Source: Cephalotus follicularis
Taxonomy: Eukaryota > Streptophyta > Magnoliopsida > Oxalidales > Cephalotaceae
Direction of reading: 5' to 3'
DNA: 64,000 nucleotides
NCBI GenBank assembly: GCA_001972305.1
Contig: BDDD01000987.1
Span: 218,772-282,771, forward strand
Shown here piece after piece: positions 1-11,611 of this stretch; the first letter of the stretch is position 1, and each line of letters begins with the position of its first letter. Made by a program: the position numbers and the translations under genes. A model generated the notes under the pieces. It did not search any database. It had not been told where the DNA came from and saw nothing but the letters and a program-made list of their open reading frames with translations.

Positions 1-1
1 G

Positions 2-826
2 ATTATAGAGGCAGATGCGAATGAAAGGAGAGCAGAGCGGTCTCGTACTAATCAACCGAGGGCCGCACAATCATAGGGATAGGGAATTAATAATCCTTCT
101 AAGTCAACAAAGTCTGACAACAGAGGTCAAGGAGGTTCTCGACGCAGAAACTCACGATCAAGGACACCTAGTCGAAATAGTCAACAGAATGTAGGTGGAT
201 GTGCTTTTTGCGGTCGTCAGAATCATGATGAGACTGAATGCTGGAAGAAGATAGGAAAGTGCTTGAGGTGTGGTTCACAAGATCACATGCTGAATAATTT
301 CCCAATGATGAGGGATCCAGCACGCGACCAACAGGGAAGTGCAGGTGCTAGTGGTGGTGTTGCGGCTGCTCAACCGTGGAAGGGCACCGGGAAAGGGATT
401 CTGAAAGGTAGGGTCTACACCTTATCTAAAGTTGATGTGCCAGAATCTACTACTGTTGTGGGAGGTACTATTTATGTATCTGGCATACTACCTCATGTAT
501 TGATTGACCCTGGTGCGACGCATTCATTCATTGCATCTGAATTTACTCGTAATTTGCATGGTATTACTTCTAGACTACCTTATGTATTGGTAGTGAGTAC
601 TCCTGCGGGTACTTGTCTTCTATCTGACACCATAATGAAAGATTGTGAGATCATGGTAGCTGGAATCCAATTATCTGCTGACTTGATAGTGTTACCTATC
701 CAGGATTTTGATATAATCTTGGGGATGGACTGGCTGTATGCTCATCATGCCTGTACCGGAGAGGGATATAGAGTTTAGTATTGAGTTGTTGCCTGGAACT
801 GCTCATATATCCAGTCGAAAGGGATA
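2..826 (+). pseudogene. gag-pol: Ty3/gypsy Gag C-terminus and protease, internally deleted
   Basis: This is the tail of a gypsy Gag followed by an aspartic protease, which cleaves the element polyprotein in virus-like particles. A basic Arg/Ser-rich stretch leads to an intact CCHC zinc knuckle (CAFC, then H and C, from base 200). A second knuckle starts at base 260 but its last Cys is Phe. In-frame TAG codons lie at 74 and 80. The protease motif DPGATHSFI has its catalytic Asp at 506-508 and the domain runs to GMDWLYAHHA near 750. There the sequence jumps to the pre-RT motif PERDIEFSIELLPG in another frame, and about 60 bases later to the integrase tail. Two deletions have therefore removed RT, RNase H and the integrase core. 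The start lies outside the window. Confidence 0.85.
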
Positions 827-1204
827 CCCCATTTTGGTCTCAAAGGGAAGTTGGCTCCAAGGTATATTGGACCTTACGAGATACTGGAGAGAGTGGGGGA
901 GGTAGCATATCAGATTGCTCTACCACCTAGTTTGTCTGATGTGCATAACGTATTTCATGTTTCAATGTTACGAAAATATGTGCCTGACCCATCTCACATA
1001 TTGAGCTACGACCCTGGATTCATTAGTCCTAGACTATCTTATGAAGAAAGATCGACGAGGATAGTGGATCGAATGGAAAAGGTACTACAGAACAAGACCA
1101 TTCCTATGGTAAAAGTGTTGTGGCGTTTCCACGGAGTGGAGGAAGCTACGTGGGAGCGTGAGGACGAAATGATGGAGACATTTCCCCACTTGTTCAGAAT
1201 GTAA
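824..1204 (+). pseudogene. Integrase C-terminus with chromodomain, gypsy remnant
   Basis: This is the C-terminal end of a chromodomain-type gypsy integrase. The GPYEILERVG block of the post-core domain is followed by HNVFHVSMLRKYVPDPSH and a chromodomain-like end (VKVLWRFHGVEEATWEREDEM), finishing FPHLF and a stop. In intact elements this part helps tether the pre-integration complex to chromatin. Here it sits directly behind the truncated protease, so it cannot be made as a normal Pol product. Gag-protease-integrase order on the plus strand followed by a polypurine tract and LTR fixes the orientation. Lineage within the chromoviruses (Tekay/Del-like or related) is a guess from motif style. 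Confidence 0.85.
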
Positions 1205-1232
1205 GGGCTAAATTTGAGGACGAATTTTCTTT

Positions 1233-1245
1233 AAGGATGGGGGAA
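1233..1245 (+). other. Polypurine tract
   Basis: A purine run (AAGGATGGGGGAA) lies directly before the TG that opens the LTR. This is where plus-strand DNA synthesis is primed in LTR retrotransposons. Confidence 0.75.
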
Positions 1246-1416
1246 TGTAATAACCGCAATTTCAATTAATGTACATTGCTCCAATTTTAAATAAAGTATA
1301 CATTTTAATTGATATTATATGTCCAATTATCATAGTAATTGTGATTAGTGAATTCTTGGGTTGGTTGAAATACAAATTGGTAAAACAAACATAAGGAACC
1401 CTAAAATCAGCTCAAA

Positions 1417-1495
1417 CAGCCGACTGTCACAGGGTAACAGTCGACTGGCTGATGCGTGGTGTGACAGTCGACTGCCTGTTAAAGACAGTCTACTG
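1417..1495 (+). repeat. CAGTCGACTG palindrome array 1 (gypsy LTR)
   Basis: Four motif copies (CAGCCGACTG, CAGTCGACTG twice, CAGTCTACTG). Core-to-core spacing is 21, 27 and 21 bp, and the bases between cores are unrelated. Confidence 0.8.
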
Positions 1496-2397
1496 GAATG
1501 GTACAGAACAGGTGTCTGTGCATGCATATGAGACAGGGTAGAGGCAAGGCATGATGGACAGGTGTTATGCGAAGCCAGCAGCTGCCATCACATGCAAAAG
1601 GAGTGCCTTGCATGTACTCTGCAGACCTGCAACCTGCAATCACAGCAGGGTAGTGAGAAAAAGATAGAAAGAATGAGAGAGGAGTGAACATGTGAGAGAG
1701 AGAAAAGAGAAGGCTGAGTTAATGGGAATCTGGCAAATTTTAAGGCTCCTAAGCCTTTATATCAGCTGTTTGATTAGAGTGTGAGTGTTAGAAAACACTG
1801 AGGATAGAGGAGAGCTTGCTAGAGGATTGTAGGAGTGGCACTTGGAGGAATTGGGGTGTTCAAAGAGACTTGAAGGTTTTGAATCTCCCTGGTAAGTCCT
1901 CAATCCAAACTCTCTGCTGATGTTGATAATGTAACTAGGAAGATGTTAGATATCCTCTGTTAACATGATTAAGGTTAGCAATTTCTAGAACTGAAATGGA
2001 ATTGGTAAATGGTTCAAGAAAAGTGGAGAGATATTGTTAATGTAAAAATGGAGACTTAATGGATTATTGAGAATTACTGTTGGAACTTGTAATTGTAATG
2101 AGAGGATTATTGATACTTACTGGTATTAATGCATGTGTCCGTAAACATACATGTTATAGATTAAATTCTGCTGAGATTGGAAGATTGGTTGGTGAAAAGG
2201 CCTTGGAAACTCAAAGAGAGAGATCAATCCCAATTGATCTCTGGATAGCATTTAAGGTAGGCGTAATGACATGTTTTTGGAAGATATATTATGCATATCA
2301 TGTATGGTTAATTTCTGTTTGATTGCATGTGTTGTTTAAGTTAGTAATTAGACATTGAAATACATAACTTGCTACTACCTGCATTTTCTGGGCAAAG

Positions 2398-2510
2398 CAA
2401 TCGACTGTTCTTTATGGCAGTCGACAACTCAATCTATCCAGTCGATTCTTAAGATAAAACGTCGGCTACTCAATCAAAACAGCCGACTGTTCTGGAGAAC
2501 AGCCGACTGT
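2398..2510 (+). repeat. CAGTCGACTG palindrome array 2 (gypsy LTR)
   Basis: Six degenerate motif copies at 20-21 bp spacing, followed about 100 bp later by a TATATAG stretch at 2613-2619. Bases 2461-2492 are nearly the same as a stretch of the copia LTRs at 19139-19170 and 24245-24276. Confidence 0.8.
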
Positions 2511-2992
2511 CTTGGGTTAAACTTCTAATACAGGTCCTGTTTGGGCCTCAATTTAAATGTAATTAACTTGGCCTCCATTTCGATGATTAGAAAAATCAAT
2601 CCTGGCCTTATATAGAATTACATTTCAGAAACTAAACAAGTATGCACTCCTTGTGTAATATCCTGTTTTTTTCGTATAGAATTTTCGGGCTTTTCGATAT
2701 GTTTTGTATGGGCTGTCGATTTTTTTTCGGTTTGTGGACTGCCCATTTTTTTGTTTGTTTTGCTTTTGGATAGGCTAAGCGGGTTTTGGCACTAGCCTAG
2801 TGGGTTTTGATATTAAGTCTATGAATAAATAAAACAATTTTGGGTTTTTATTTATTTGTTAAAACCCTTTTTCAGCACTTTCAAGCATTTAAAAACCCTA
2901 ATTTTACATTAAAAATACTTTTCTCTCTCTCTCTCTCTCCCCGACCACTCTCTCTCTCCCGTTCTCTCTCCCCTCTCTACCGCTGCCGTCGG

Positions 2993-3006
2993 TATCGGTA
3001 CCGATA
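2993..3006. other. Perfect 14-bp palindrome in the solo LTR
   Basis: TATCGGTACCGATA is a perfect inverted repeat just after the CT-rich tract. Function unknown. Confidence 0.6.
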
Positions 3007-3689
3007 TGGCACCGGTGAAGGCAGTGGTCGAACCCCCACGACCTCCTGAGTCCACCGGACCCAACCTCCGCGCCGGACAACGGCCCCTGGTGCGTGCGCG
3101 CCGTCTTCTCTCCTCACCACTGTCGAACGCCATAGCTCCTTCTCCAGTGATCGTCACGACAAGACGATCACATATTCGGCATCCTGGCGTCGAGAGGAAG
3201 CGAACCCGACCAGCCCCGACCTTTGGCGACGCCGAAGAAGCAGATCGGAGCAAAGTCAGCCATGGTCAAACGTCTTCGTTCCGGCCAAAGGAGGCGGCGC
3301 CGTGGCAAACGCGCCCTGGATATGTGATCACCGGCCTCAAACGCTCCAGATCGGACCCTCATGGCAACTAGTCGACCTCACGTGACAGACACGCGCCGGC
3401 CTGTCTCCGGCGACATGTTTTTTGGACAGTTTCCGACTCCGCTCTTCGCATAGGTGTGATCCGTTCCAGTTCCGCAATGTGATTATGACTCTGTGCTCTG
3501 TTTCGGCTGCGTTCAGTAAACTCTGAACCCTACTCCGTTAAATTCTGTTTTTGGTTGAATTATGTATTTCTGGAATCGTTTTGCGATATTATGAGCTGAA
3601 CTAGTATTATGATACAAAACTGGATGAATTGGACAAATTGGACTTACCTTAGAAAATTCGAAATTATGTTTAGATGAGACTTCTGCGAA

Positions 3690-3890
3690 TTGGACGTATT
3701 AAACCTATTGTTATCTTATATGGTCATGATTGGTGTACAATGACCCATGAGTTGAGGTCTGATTTTATTTCAAGTCCTGACTTTTAACAATTGGACTTAA
3801 TAAACCTACCATTATGTTATATGGTCATGAACAGTGTACAATGACCCATGAGTTGAGGTTTGATTTTATTTCAAGTCCTTATGAGAACGA
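3690..3890 (+). repeat. Tandem duplication of about 101 bp
   Basis: Two adjacent copies of a unit starting TTGGAC and containing TATGGTCATGA and GTACAATGACCCATGAG, diverged by a few substitutions, inside the solo LTR. Confidence 0.8.
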
Positions 3891-3964
3891 TTTTATTTCT
3901 GTTAGATGTTTACAACAACCGAGGAGCGCTCTAGAGAAGTCTCGATTTATATTCTTAAGGTTAT

Positions 3965-4385
3965 TTTGGTGATTGCATGAGGTACGGATGTCCTTCTTTC
4001 TTGGCTATCCTTCTGATTTATTTGAAATAATTTCAGATCCTATATTGGGTATGGATTTCCTTTCCTTGGTTTCGCTATCAGTTTTATTGAAATGAATTCA
4101 GTTTTACTGTTACGAATGTGGTACGGATTTTCTGTTCTTTGGCTATCTGATTTTATTGAAACTGTTCCGTTTTACTTTTTATGATTAAATTACGGATGTT
4201 TCGTTCTTTGATACCCTCCTACTGTTTTTATTATGGTAAAAAAAAATTATAGTTTTACCTTATAAATAATGTACGGATTTTCCGCTCTTTGGCCATCCGA
4301 TTTTATTGAAACTGTCCCGTTTTACTTTTCATGATTAAAGTACGGATGCTTTCGTTCTTTGGCTATCTGTTTATCAAACTAAAAT
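3965..4385 (+). repeat. Degenerate tandem repeats in the solo LTR
   Basis: Four to five imperfect units carrying TACGGAT...TTCTTTGGCTATC followed by GATTTTATTGAAA and CGTTTTACTTTT. Confidence 0.65.
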
Positions 4386-6791
4386 AAGTTTTATTCTATA
4401 ATCTCGTTTTATAGACTTGGTTATCTTTTTACGATATGTTATGAAATCGTCATCTCTTTGTAGTGGAAAATAAATGAGCTGATGTTACGTAATGATTTTG
4501 CTATGTTTAGAAAATGTTTAGAAAATGCGTTTACGTTTTTAAAATAGTTTTTAGAAATAAAACAATGTTTCGAAATAAGGATACACACGAAGATATTTCC
4601 TACCTATGGAGGTACCATAGGCACGTCGTGGGCCTGGCACGGGGACGTGGCACTTCCGTAGCAGTGTGATTCGACTACGGCGTCTCTCTTTGTTTTGAAT
4701 AAATCCCATGAGGTCGATTTATGGATCCGATTTTGTGATAGAGGCGTATGGGTATACTCTAGTTTTTGATATGTTAAGGATTCGGATTTTGGAGATTGAT
4801 TGTGTAGTGCCGTACACGTCTTTCCGTTTGGCATGTGGGCCTTGCAAACCCCTTGCAACTTCGCATATGTGTATGCGCTTTGGATCTCGGTAATGAGATT
4901 TCGGAATCGGATAAGTCTCTGTTATATGTTTGGATCTCTATGATGAGATTATGGGATCGGATAAGTTTTTATTTTTAAAATCTTTAACTTGGTTGACGTT
5001 AAAGTAATTTGAACGTTTGATTTGGATACTGTTTTGAACTTGGATTATATTTTAAAATTGAATAACGCTTTGAAAATTCGATATTCGTTTTGAATTGATT
5101 GAATGACTACTTACCTTCGCTTTTGATAATAATGTCTAAATTATTTTATGCATAAGGTATATGTTATTTAAAGATTCAGGTATTTTCTGTCTTTTAAATT
5201 ATCGTTTTATGTTTTATGATTCTATATCCGTACTAAGGTTTGCTCAGCCGCATTTTTGTTTCCATGCGACAGGTTTTCAGGGACAGCATGGGCAAGTGTG
5301 ATGAGAGAGTTACCCTATGCCAGAGGATCATCTAGGAGTTTGATTCGGTTATGTTTTAGTAGTGTTATGGTAGTGTATCGGCCAGTTATTTAAACAGTAT
5401 TGTGATTTTGGTTTATGATAAAGTTTTCAGGTTATGTTTCAGATTCAGTTTATGTTTCATGATTATACATGTTTTCAGATTTTTAGAACCACCACGTATT
5501 GATGATGATTAATATTAAGATTAAGATTAAGATCTTTGATATGTTTTAGTTCAGTTTTGTGTGACACACCGATCTCGAATCGGGAGTGCTCCCGGTTCCG
5601 AATCGGGGGTGTTACACCTTGTGTGAGTTGCACATGAATGACTATGGTACCCAATGACCTCATTGAATGTCTTGAATTTCTATTGTGCTTCACTGTTTGC
5701 TGTATATACTACTATCATAATTCGTATATACTGTCTAAGTGTTCTTCAACACTATTATCACTTATTTTCAATGATTAAACCAACTAAGTGCTTTAAGTAC
5801 GAATATGGTTTTAACTAAAGATTTCAAAATGAAAACTTATTGCCAATGATTCACTACTCCTCCTATGAGAGGTACCTACTGTTTTGTTCTCCAATTGGGA
5901 ACCACTACTGTATTGATATCGTTTTCCTCCTATGAGATGTGCGATCAATGAATTGTTAAATCTTTCTAAAGAAAACAACTTTTATATTGCATACTATTGA
6001 TATGTAATATTTCTTCTGAATTGATTGTCTATGTGTAATGCCGTTAGTCGAGTGATGGCAGAGGTCACTAACTACGGTGGGGATCCTAGGTGCCAGGAGT
6101 TGGCTAGAGTATCACCCAAACTTATCTGCCTTGCAGATCTTATTTGTTAAATTGCCCGCTAACGCCGACAGTAAATGTTACCTGATCTATCATATTCGGA
6201 GTGTAGGGTGATAGATATGTGGTGCGCAGTTTGTGCTAGGAGGTAGCGACATGTGACACCCAAACCATAGTATGAATTGATTGTACCCTTGTGCGGTATT
6301 CTTGCATTGTATTGTCTATGGCCACTTGGCATGGTTGCTTATATATTGGAATAGTTAAATGTTATTTCTAAATATAAAATGTCATACATGTTGCATTTAT
6401 ATATTCCTTAGCATGCATTATCTTCCTACTTAGCCAAGTGAGGACAACGGCTAACCCCTACAATTTCATATTAAGCGAAGACGTTGGAGGGTGCTACTGA
6501 AGCTTTTGGAGAGCTTCTTTCTATCTTAAGGTTGTTATTTTTTTATGATGTACTGTATTTGTAATGAACGGTTCACACTCCGTTATTGTTGTACTTTCCT
6601 TATGTATAAGGATATTGTTGGTTTGTACTCGCACGTAGTATGGGCTTCGTGCCGATGACTTATGTTTTATAATCCAGATATGAATGCTTCCGCTTATTTT
6701 ATGAAATGTTTAATGAAATGCTGGATTATATTTATTTCTGATATCACCACATATGCTTGTCTGTAATGGAATCGAAAGGCGGGGTGTGACA

Positions 6792-7068
6792 GTAACCTGC
6801 TAAGCCTAAGAAATCATGGACTATCATCACATTTGTTAGCCATCCTTGTTAGGTCCACAATGGAACTAACACTGGAGACAAAGTGACTAAGGAGACTACC
6901 TCCTACAATAAAAACTTCATACTTGTTGAACTTAGCATACCATTGGCGATCTCGCAAGACCTGCCATCCTTAGCACAACTGCTTCTTATGGCATTCAGTA
7001 GGCTTAGACTGCACTAACACATCATCGAATGAGGCCACGATGATATGGTCAAGATATGGATTACACAC
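6792..7068 (-). pseudogene. Gypsy RT to RNase H linker scrap
   Basis: Read on the minus strand with frameshifts and stops, this matches the RT connection region of gypsy elements. Recognisable pieces are DDVLVQSKPTECH, LRDRQWYAKFNKYE and, at the low-coordinate end, FLRLS in place of the usual FLGLAGYYR. It joins neither neighbour: the plus-strand LTR ends at 6791 and an Athila-like LTR starts in mid-sequence at 7069. It is probably a remnant of an older host element cut on both sides. Confidence 0.65.
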
Positions 7069-7170
7069 TCAAAGTGCATAAATACTACCCAAATTGGTGC
7101 AAATTGAAGTAAAAAAGATTAAAGCTTGATGACTTGAAGAATTCACAAATTTCTGCAGAAAACAGGGTTA

Positions 7171-7428
7171 AGCATCGACGCCTTGCTTGTAAGCGTTGAC
7201 GCTTAAGAGGAGAGCGTTAACAGTTACTGATTGAATGGCCCTGCTTTATTCCACAGAGTTTAACAATTGAATTTCACTCTTTAAGCGTCAACGCCTTAAA
7301 TAAAACGTCAACGCTTTAGTAAACCGTCGATGCCCAAAGAGAAAGCGTTGATGCTCAACACTGCAACGCAAAGCGCATCTTAGCACAACACATCAAACCG
7401 TCAACACCGAATACTTTAGCGTCGACAC
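7171..7428 (+). repeat. GCGTCGACGC palindrome array (Athila-like LTR, copy 1)
   Basis: About nine decayed copies of GCGTCGACGC. Most changes are at the central CpG (GTTGAC, GTCAAC, GTCGAT). The array lies upstream of the TATA box at 7539. Confidence 0.8.
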
Positions 7429-7538
7429 TTACGACTGCTGATAGCAAATATGGATAGTTTTTACATTGTAATTATTTTCCTTAAACAATTTTAAGTAGGT
7501 TAAACTTTATCCTTTTTCTTGTTCCACGGGATTTTATG

Positions 7539-7547
7539 TATAAAAAG
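7539..7547 (+). promoter_or_regulatory. Putative TATA box of the Athila-like LTR
   Basis: TATAAAAAG lies about 110 bp downstream of the palindrome array. The equivalent place in the middle LTR reads TATAAATAG (33292-33300). Confidence 0.6.
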
Positions 7548-7827
7548 ACAAGTTAGGTCACAAAAACAAGTGTCCAAGCTAGTGACAAGCTTTGCCACCA
7601 TTAGTTTTCTTCTTTAATTCTTGTAGTTTTTATTCAATGTTTAGTTGCTAAACCTTTAAGGTTTTTAGGGCAAGAACAAAGCCTAGATTGTATTGTTTCA
7701 ATTCCATCAATAAAAATCCTTGAAGTTTTGATTTGTTCTTAAATTTTCTGCCTTCACACACGCTTTGTCTGTCTAATTGAAATCCACAAATCTCTTATCG
7801 ACGAATAAATGGTTTTTAACGTGATCA

Positions 7828-7965
7828 ATGGAGTCTACTCATACGGTTTGTCATGCCGAACACACTCCGTTTAGACCTAGCATGACTACTCGTACAATTT
7901 GTCGTCACAGCCACACTCCGTATAGACCTAGCATGACTACTCATACGATTTGTCATCACAGTCGC
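7828..7965 (+). other. Leader ORF with 17-aa repeats, truncated by insertion
   Basis: An ATG opens a frame of imperfect 51-bp repeats coding for HTICHHSRTPYRPSMTT-like units. It is cut at 7966 by the gypsy LTR. The same frame is open in the other two LTRs of the family (33581-33775 and 39543-39713). It lies about 290 bp downstream of the TATA box, so it would sit in the mRNA leader. Confidence 0.45.
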
Positions 7966-8040
7966 TGTAAGCCCCGAAATTCCATAAATAATTATTGGGA
8001 TTGGCTATGTGTAATTCCCGAATTTATATAAAGGCGGAAG

Positions 8041-8133
8041 TACATACATACACATATATATATATATATATATATATTGTATTACATATATAAGTATAAT
8101 ATTATTTATATATATATATATGTATGTATATAT
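8041..8133. repeat. AT-rich microsatellite
   Basis: Runs of (TA)n interspersed with ACATACATA and TGTATG. Confidence 0.9.
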
Positions 8134-9245
8134 ATAAGAAACGGGCACAAAAAGCGTCCGTATAAAGAAATAAGGAGAGAAAGGATGGGAGAGAAAGGGA
8201 GAGAGATGGAGCTAGGCGTCGGAGAAGAAGAGAGGGACGCCGGCGAGTGACGGCGAGCGTCACGGCGGTTTCCCCACGGCCGGTAACCTTCCTATTCCTT
8301 TTCTTCTCTTTTGTTTTTCTTTTCTCTGATGCTTTGCGTCACTATCGCCATTGCCATGCGTTCCACCACCGGTTAGCGTCGCGGGAAGGGCCAATCTTCA
8401 CCTAGAGACTGGCTAATCCTATTTTAGTAGCTGATTAGGGGCCATTCTGCCGGAAATGGCAGGAATCGAACTGCCGAGATGACTCAGCGAACCGACCCAC
8501 TGCAGCCTTTGACCGCGCATTTAGCGCCAAGTCTCGGCAAGTTAAGGGCAGTAGTGTGTAGAGTTGATGTTTGTGATGCGTTTTACGGTGGTAGCCGGAA
8601 TTGTGGACGACCGGCGAGTCAACTCAGTGAGTTGAACTCACTGCCGGCCGTGACAGGGCGTTTGGGCGCCGGTTCACGGTGAGTTATGAATAGTATTGAG
8701 TAGAATATCCCGAGTGGAACCTGTTTATGAGTTTCGCCGGAGCTGAGTGAGCTGGCCGAAAACTGGCGGAATCTCCGATGGCGGTTGTGCTTGGTTTCCG
8801 TACGTAGAGTGTAACGGGAACTTGTTGTACATGCAGGGTAAAGGAGATAGTCAAGGATAGAGAATTTCCGAGCTTTACGAGCTCAGTTGCTAAGAGGTAG
8901 GTTATACTATTGCTTGCATTCATGCATTATGAATGAATTATATGCACGTGACTGTTCTTTGATGACTCTGTGCTATATGCATGAGTATATTTGCTAGATG
9001 CATGAACTAGAGTAGTAGATATGAGTAGAAAAGGAGTAAAGGGGAGATTGAAGGGAATCGAAGGATTTGGAGCATTTTAGTCCAATTCTCGTTTCTTCCT
9101 CAATCTTAGGGTAGACATGCTTTTAAAGAGTTGTAAAGCTGTTTTCAAGTCCACTTGGTGGTGGGAGCTTGTAGCTTCCTTTGATTTGATTTAAAAACAG
9201 TTTTCAAAGATTTTTAAGTGATTTCTGCATTTGGCAGCAGTCTAG

Positions 9246-9606
9246 GGCGTCAACGTGTTCATCGTGCACGATGACGTGCTCCTGAGTTTCCCAACACGTT
9301 GACGCAATCAGTTTGAGCGTTGATGCCTATGTGATTGGCGCGTTAGTGCACTACCCTGTGATGCACGTTAATGCTATAGAGAAGAGATATAGATGTCGAC
9401 GCCTTTGTTATGCGTCGACGCTAGAAAGAAGAGATTTAGACATCAACGTCTTTGTTAGACGTTGACACCTTCAGTATAGTTAGCAGTTGATGCTTATAGC
9501 ATGCGTTGACGCTCAAGACCGTGTGCCTAAGTGCTGACGCCTACCCCAAACCATTGACACTCAGAGCTTACAGATTGATGCATAAATCCTACACGTCAAC
9601 GCCTAA
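9246..9606 (+). repeat. GCGTCGACGC palindrome array (long gypsy LTR)
   Basis: At least ten decayed cores (GTCGAC, GTTGAC, GTCAAC, ATCAAC), some pairs at 19 bp, others further apart. The array ends about 175 bp before a TATA box. The related LTR carries its counterpart at about 63450-63575. Confidence 0.75.
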
Positions 9607-9781
9607 AGCTTCTGTCCGAGTTGGCCAAATTTTATAATTTTCACCCCAACTTATCCCCTATTCATATGGATTCCATGGGAAGCCTCCCTAAGGCCTTGTA
9701 GCCTATGGAAATCCTAATTTGGCACTTTTAAATCCCAAGACTAGCTTTTAAAGAAGTATTTATAAAAGAAAAGGAGTTTTC

Positions 9782-9790
9782 TATATAAAT
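9782..9790 (+). promoter_or_regulatory. Putative TATA box of the long gypsy LTR
   Basis: TATATAAAT, with a weaker TTATAAAAG just upstream near 9760. Both lie downstream of the palindrome array. Confidence 0.5.
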
Positions 9791-10292
9791 GGTTTTCAAG
9801 AATGGTTAAGATAGTTCAACTAGACGTCTGGACGCGGATATCCTAGTTAGTCCATCCCCTCCATTGTTTTCAGCTTGATAGGAACAACCAAAGAATTATA
9901 TTTTAAAGAAAGAGAATGAGAAAAGAGAGGTAGTTTTTATATGATTTGACGGATGTCGATCCTATGAGATCCTTTACAGTAGGTCCCTATCTTTACACAG
10001 TGTATGGCTAGAGAATCCTCCGGTCAGCGGACCTTCGGGAGTCCCCGTACAGTCGAGTGACATATTATGCTATGTATATGGAATAGATCTTTATAGACAG
10101 GGTGTGGTTATGGCTGTTGATTTTTATGATTAAGACTTTACGGGATAACCCATTCATAATCTTCATTTTCCTCATGAAGTATTATGGATGTAGGCCATAT
10201 ATCATCATTATACATTCCTCCTGTCAGTGGACCTTTGGGAGTCCCCGTGCAGTTGAGTGACAGGTTATACTATGTATATGGTACAGATGTTT

Positions 10293-10595
10293 AGAGGTGA
10301 CCTTGCCGACTCCTCTGCATTGATCGTGACTCCCTCATGTTAGGGTTGACAAGATGACTCCTCTGGATTGATCACGGCTCCTCAGTATTATAGTGGATGA
10401 TCTTGCTGACTCCTCTGGATTGATCGCGCCTCCCTTATGTTAGGGTTGACCAGCTGACTCATCTGGATTGATCACGGCTCCTCAGTATTATAGTGGATGA
10501 TCTTGCTGACTCCTCTGGATTGATCGCGGCTCCCTCATGTTGGGGTTCACCAGCTGACTCCTTTGGATATATCACGGCTTCCTCAGTAGTAGAGT
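10293..10595 (+). repeat. 100-bp tandem repeat in the gypsy LTR
   Basis: About three units of 100 bp, each made of two related halves that share CTGACTCCTCTGGATTGATC. A separate pair of longer-spaced repeats (CAGCGGACCTTCGGGAGTCC type) starts near 10023 and 10224. Confidence 0.8.
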
Positions 10596-11592
10596 ATCAT
10601 GTGGCCAGTGTTATCCTATGCCCACACAGCTATGACGCGAGCAGTGTTCAGACTATGATGGATATACGTCATGGTTGATTGTTTCCATGGTATGATTATA
10701 GTATGATTATTGAGTGTCTATAGTCCATTGGCCTTTGATGTGACATAGGGGCTAGCTCGTATGCCACTGCTTAGGGACGGTTGGTATATTGGAGTAGTTT
10801 ATACTTGCTAGTTATGTATATGACTGCCATACACACATAGTTATTATATTGCACGCATATCCTGTTATTATGATGTTGCATTAGAGGACATCCATTGTTA
10901 TACTGTTGCACGCATATCTACTATTATGATGTTGCATCACTTAGCATTTATACGCATGACATGCCATGCATATATGGCTATACTGTTGCATGCATGACAT
11001 ACTATTATGCTGTTGCATTAGAGAGCATACATTCTTAAACTGTTGCATACCTAGCATAGTATACCTACACGACATTATGTCGCTGACCCATTCCCCTATA
11101 TGCAGAATGGGTCAGGCTCAGGCCCAGGTGACTGATCGCAAGGAGACAGGCTGCGATGGATGAGCTTTCTTGTATAAGCTTTTGTTAGCCGGGTTGTTAA
11201 AGGGTTTGTATGTATGAGAGACTAGTTTAAAGATGTAGTAGAGTTATTTTTTATTCAGCTATCGACCTGCCGACATGTGGCAGAGCTTATGAGATGTGTG
11301 TTGATGTATTGAGATAGTATAAACTGCTGATTCCTCCTTCGGGAGTGTGGTTGTTGAGGGCTGAGCCCAGTTATTTAAACTGTGGTTTTCTTTACAGGGA
11401 GTTTAGTCCTATAAACAAATACATCATGCCCGATCTTCGGGAGATTATAAGAGTTAGTTTTTGAATGGATTGTTATTCCGCTAGTGTCATATGAATGATT
11501 TAAGTTTTAAATTTATAGCACTTTTGGAGTGGTGAAGGATAGTATGCCACCTGTCAGGTCGTGGGAGTGACCCCACGGTTCGGGGGGTGACA

Positions 11593-11611
11593 GCTTATTT
11601 TGTATCAGAGA
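11593..11611 (+). other. Primer binding site (initiator Met tRNA type)
   Basis: TTGTATCAGAG follows the LTR by a few bases. The usual plant gypsy site is TGGTATCAGAG, so one base differs. Confidence 0.65.

Larger units (their letters stand above)
2654..5615 (+). mobile_element. Solo LTR (2.96 kb) with CCTTG target duplication
   Basis: The segment begins TGTAATATCC and ends GGTGTTACA. It is flanked by a perfect 5-bp direct repeat, CCTTG, at 2649-2653 and 5616-5620. It contains no PBS, polypurine tract or Gag/Pol motif, so it is best read as a solo LTR left by LTR-LTR recombination. A CT microsatellite (about 2921-2972) precedes a GC-rich block near 2970-3480 that may be leader sequence. Open frames in that block (for example 3006-3371) have no recognisable domain. 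The rest is AT-rich with two tandem repeat zones. A non-autonomous element lacking internal sequence is possible, but no internal LTR pair was seen. Element sense is uncertain. Confidence 0.85.
1246..6791 (+). repeat. 3' LTR of the first gypsy element, split by a solo LTR
   Basis: The LTR opens with TGTAATAACC after the polypurine tract and ends GGGTGTGACA. It is interrupted by the insertion at 2654-5615, so its own length is about 2.6 kb. It holds two clusters of the CAGTCGACTG motif and TATA-like stretches near 1748 and at 2613-2619. The 5' LTR is outside the window, so the right end is inferred from the TG...CA rule and from the change to unrelated sequence at 6792. Confidence 0.65.
7069..7965 (+). 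repeat. Athila-like LTR fragment (first LTR of the tandem)
   Basis: This aligns with the other two LTRs of the family (17138-34191 interrupted, and 38660-40150). It lacks about 110 bases at the left end and is broken on the right by the gypsy insertion at 7966. It holds a GCGTCGACGC-type array (7171-7428), a TATA box and the start of the leader ORF with 51-bp repeats. Confidence 0.85.
7966..11592 (+). repeat. 5' LTR (3.6 kb) of the degenerate gypsy element
   Basis: The LTR opens TGTAAGCCCC, ends GGGGGGTGACA and is followed at once by a Met-tRNA-type primer site. It is related to the LTR at 61145-63680. Both carry a near-identical GAGTCAACTCAGTGAGTTGAAC-type block, shortened here to GCGAGTCAACTCAGTGAG, and the CCTCCCTAAGGCCTTGTAG stretch. 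From left to right it holds an AT microsatellite (8041-8133), a GC-rich block (8170-8680), a palindrome array, a TATA box and tandem repeats. Confidence 0.8.

Noticed and set aside
3006..3371. 121-codon GC-rich open frame (and overlapping minus-strand frames at 2909-3362)
   Set aside because: It lies in the leader-like block of a solo LTR, frames on both strands are open because the block is GC-rich, and no domain is recognisable.
8479..8682. 67-codon frame in the GC-rich part of the gypsy LTR
   Set aside because: No domain. The equivalent region in the related LTR at 61145 onward does not keep the frame.
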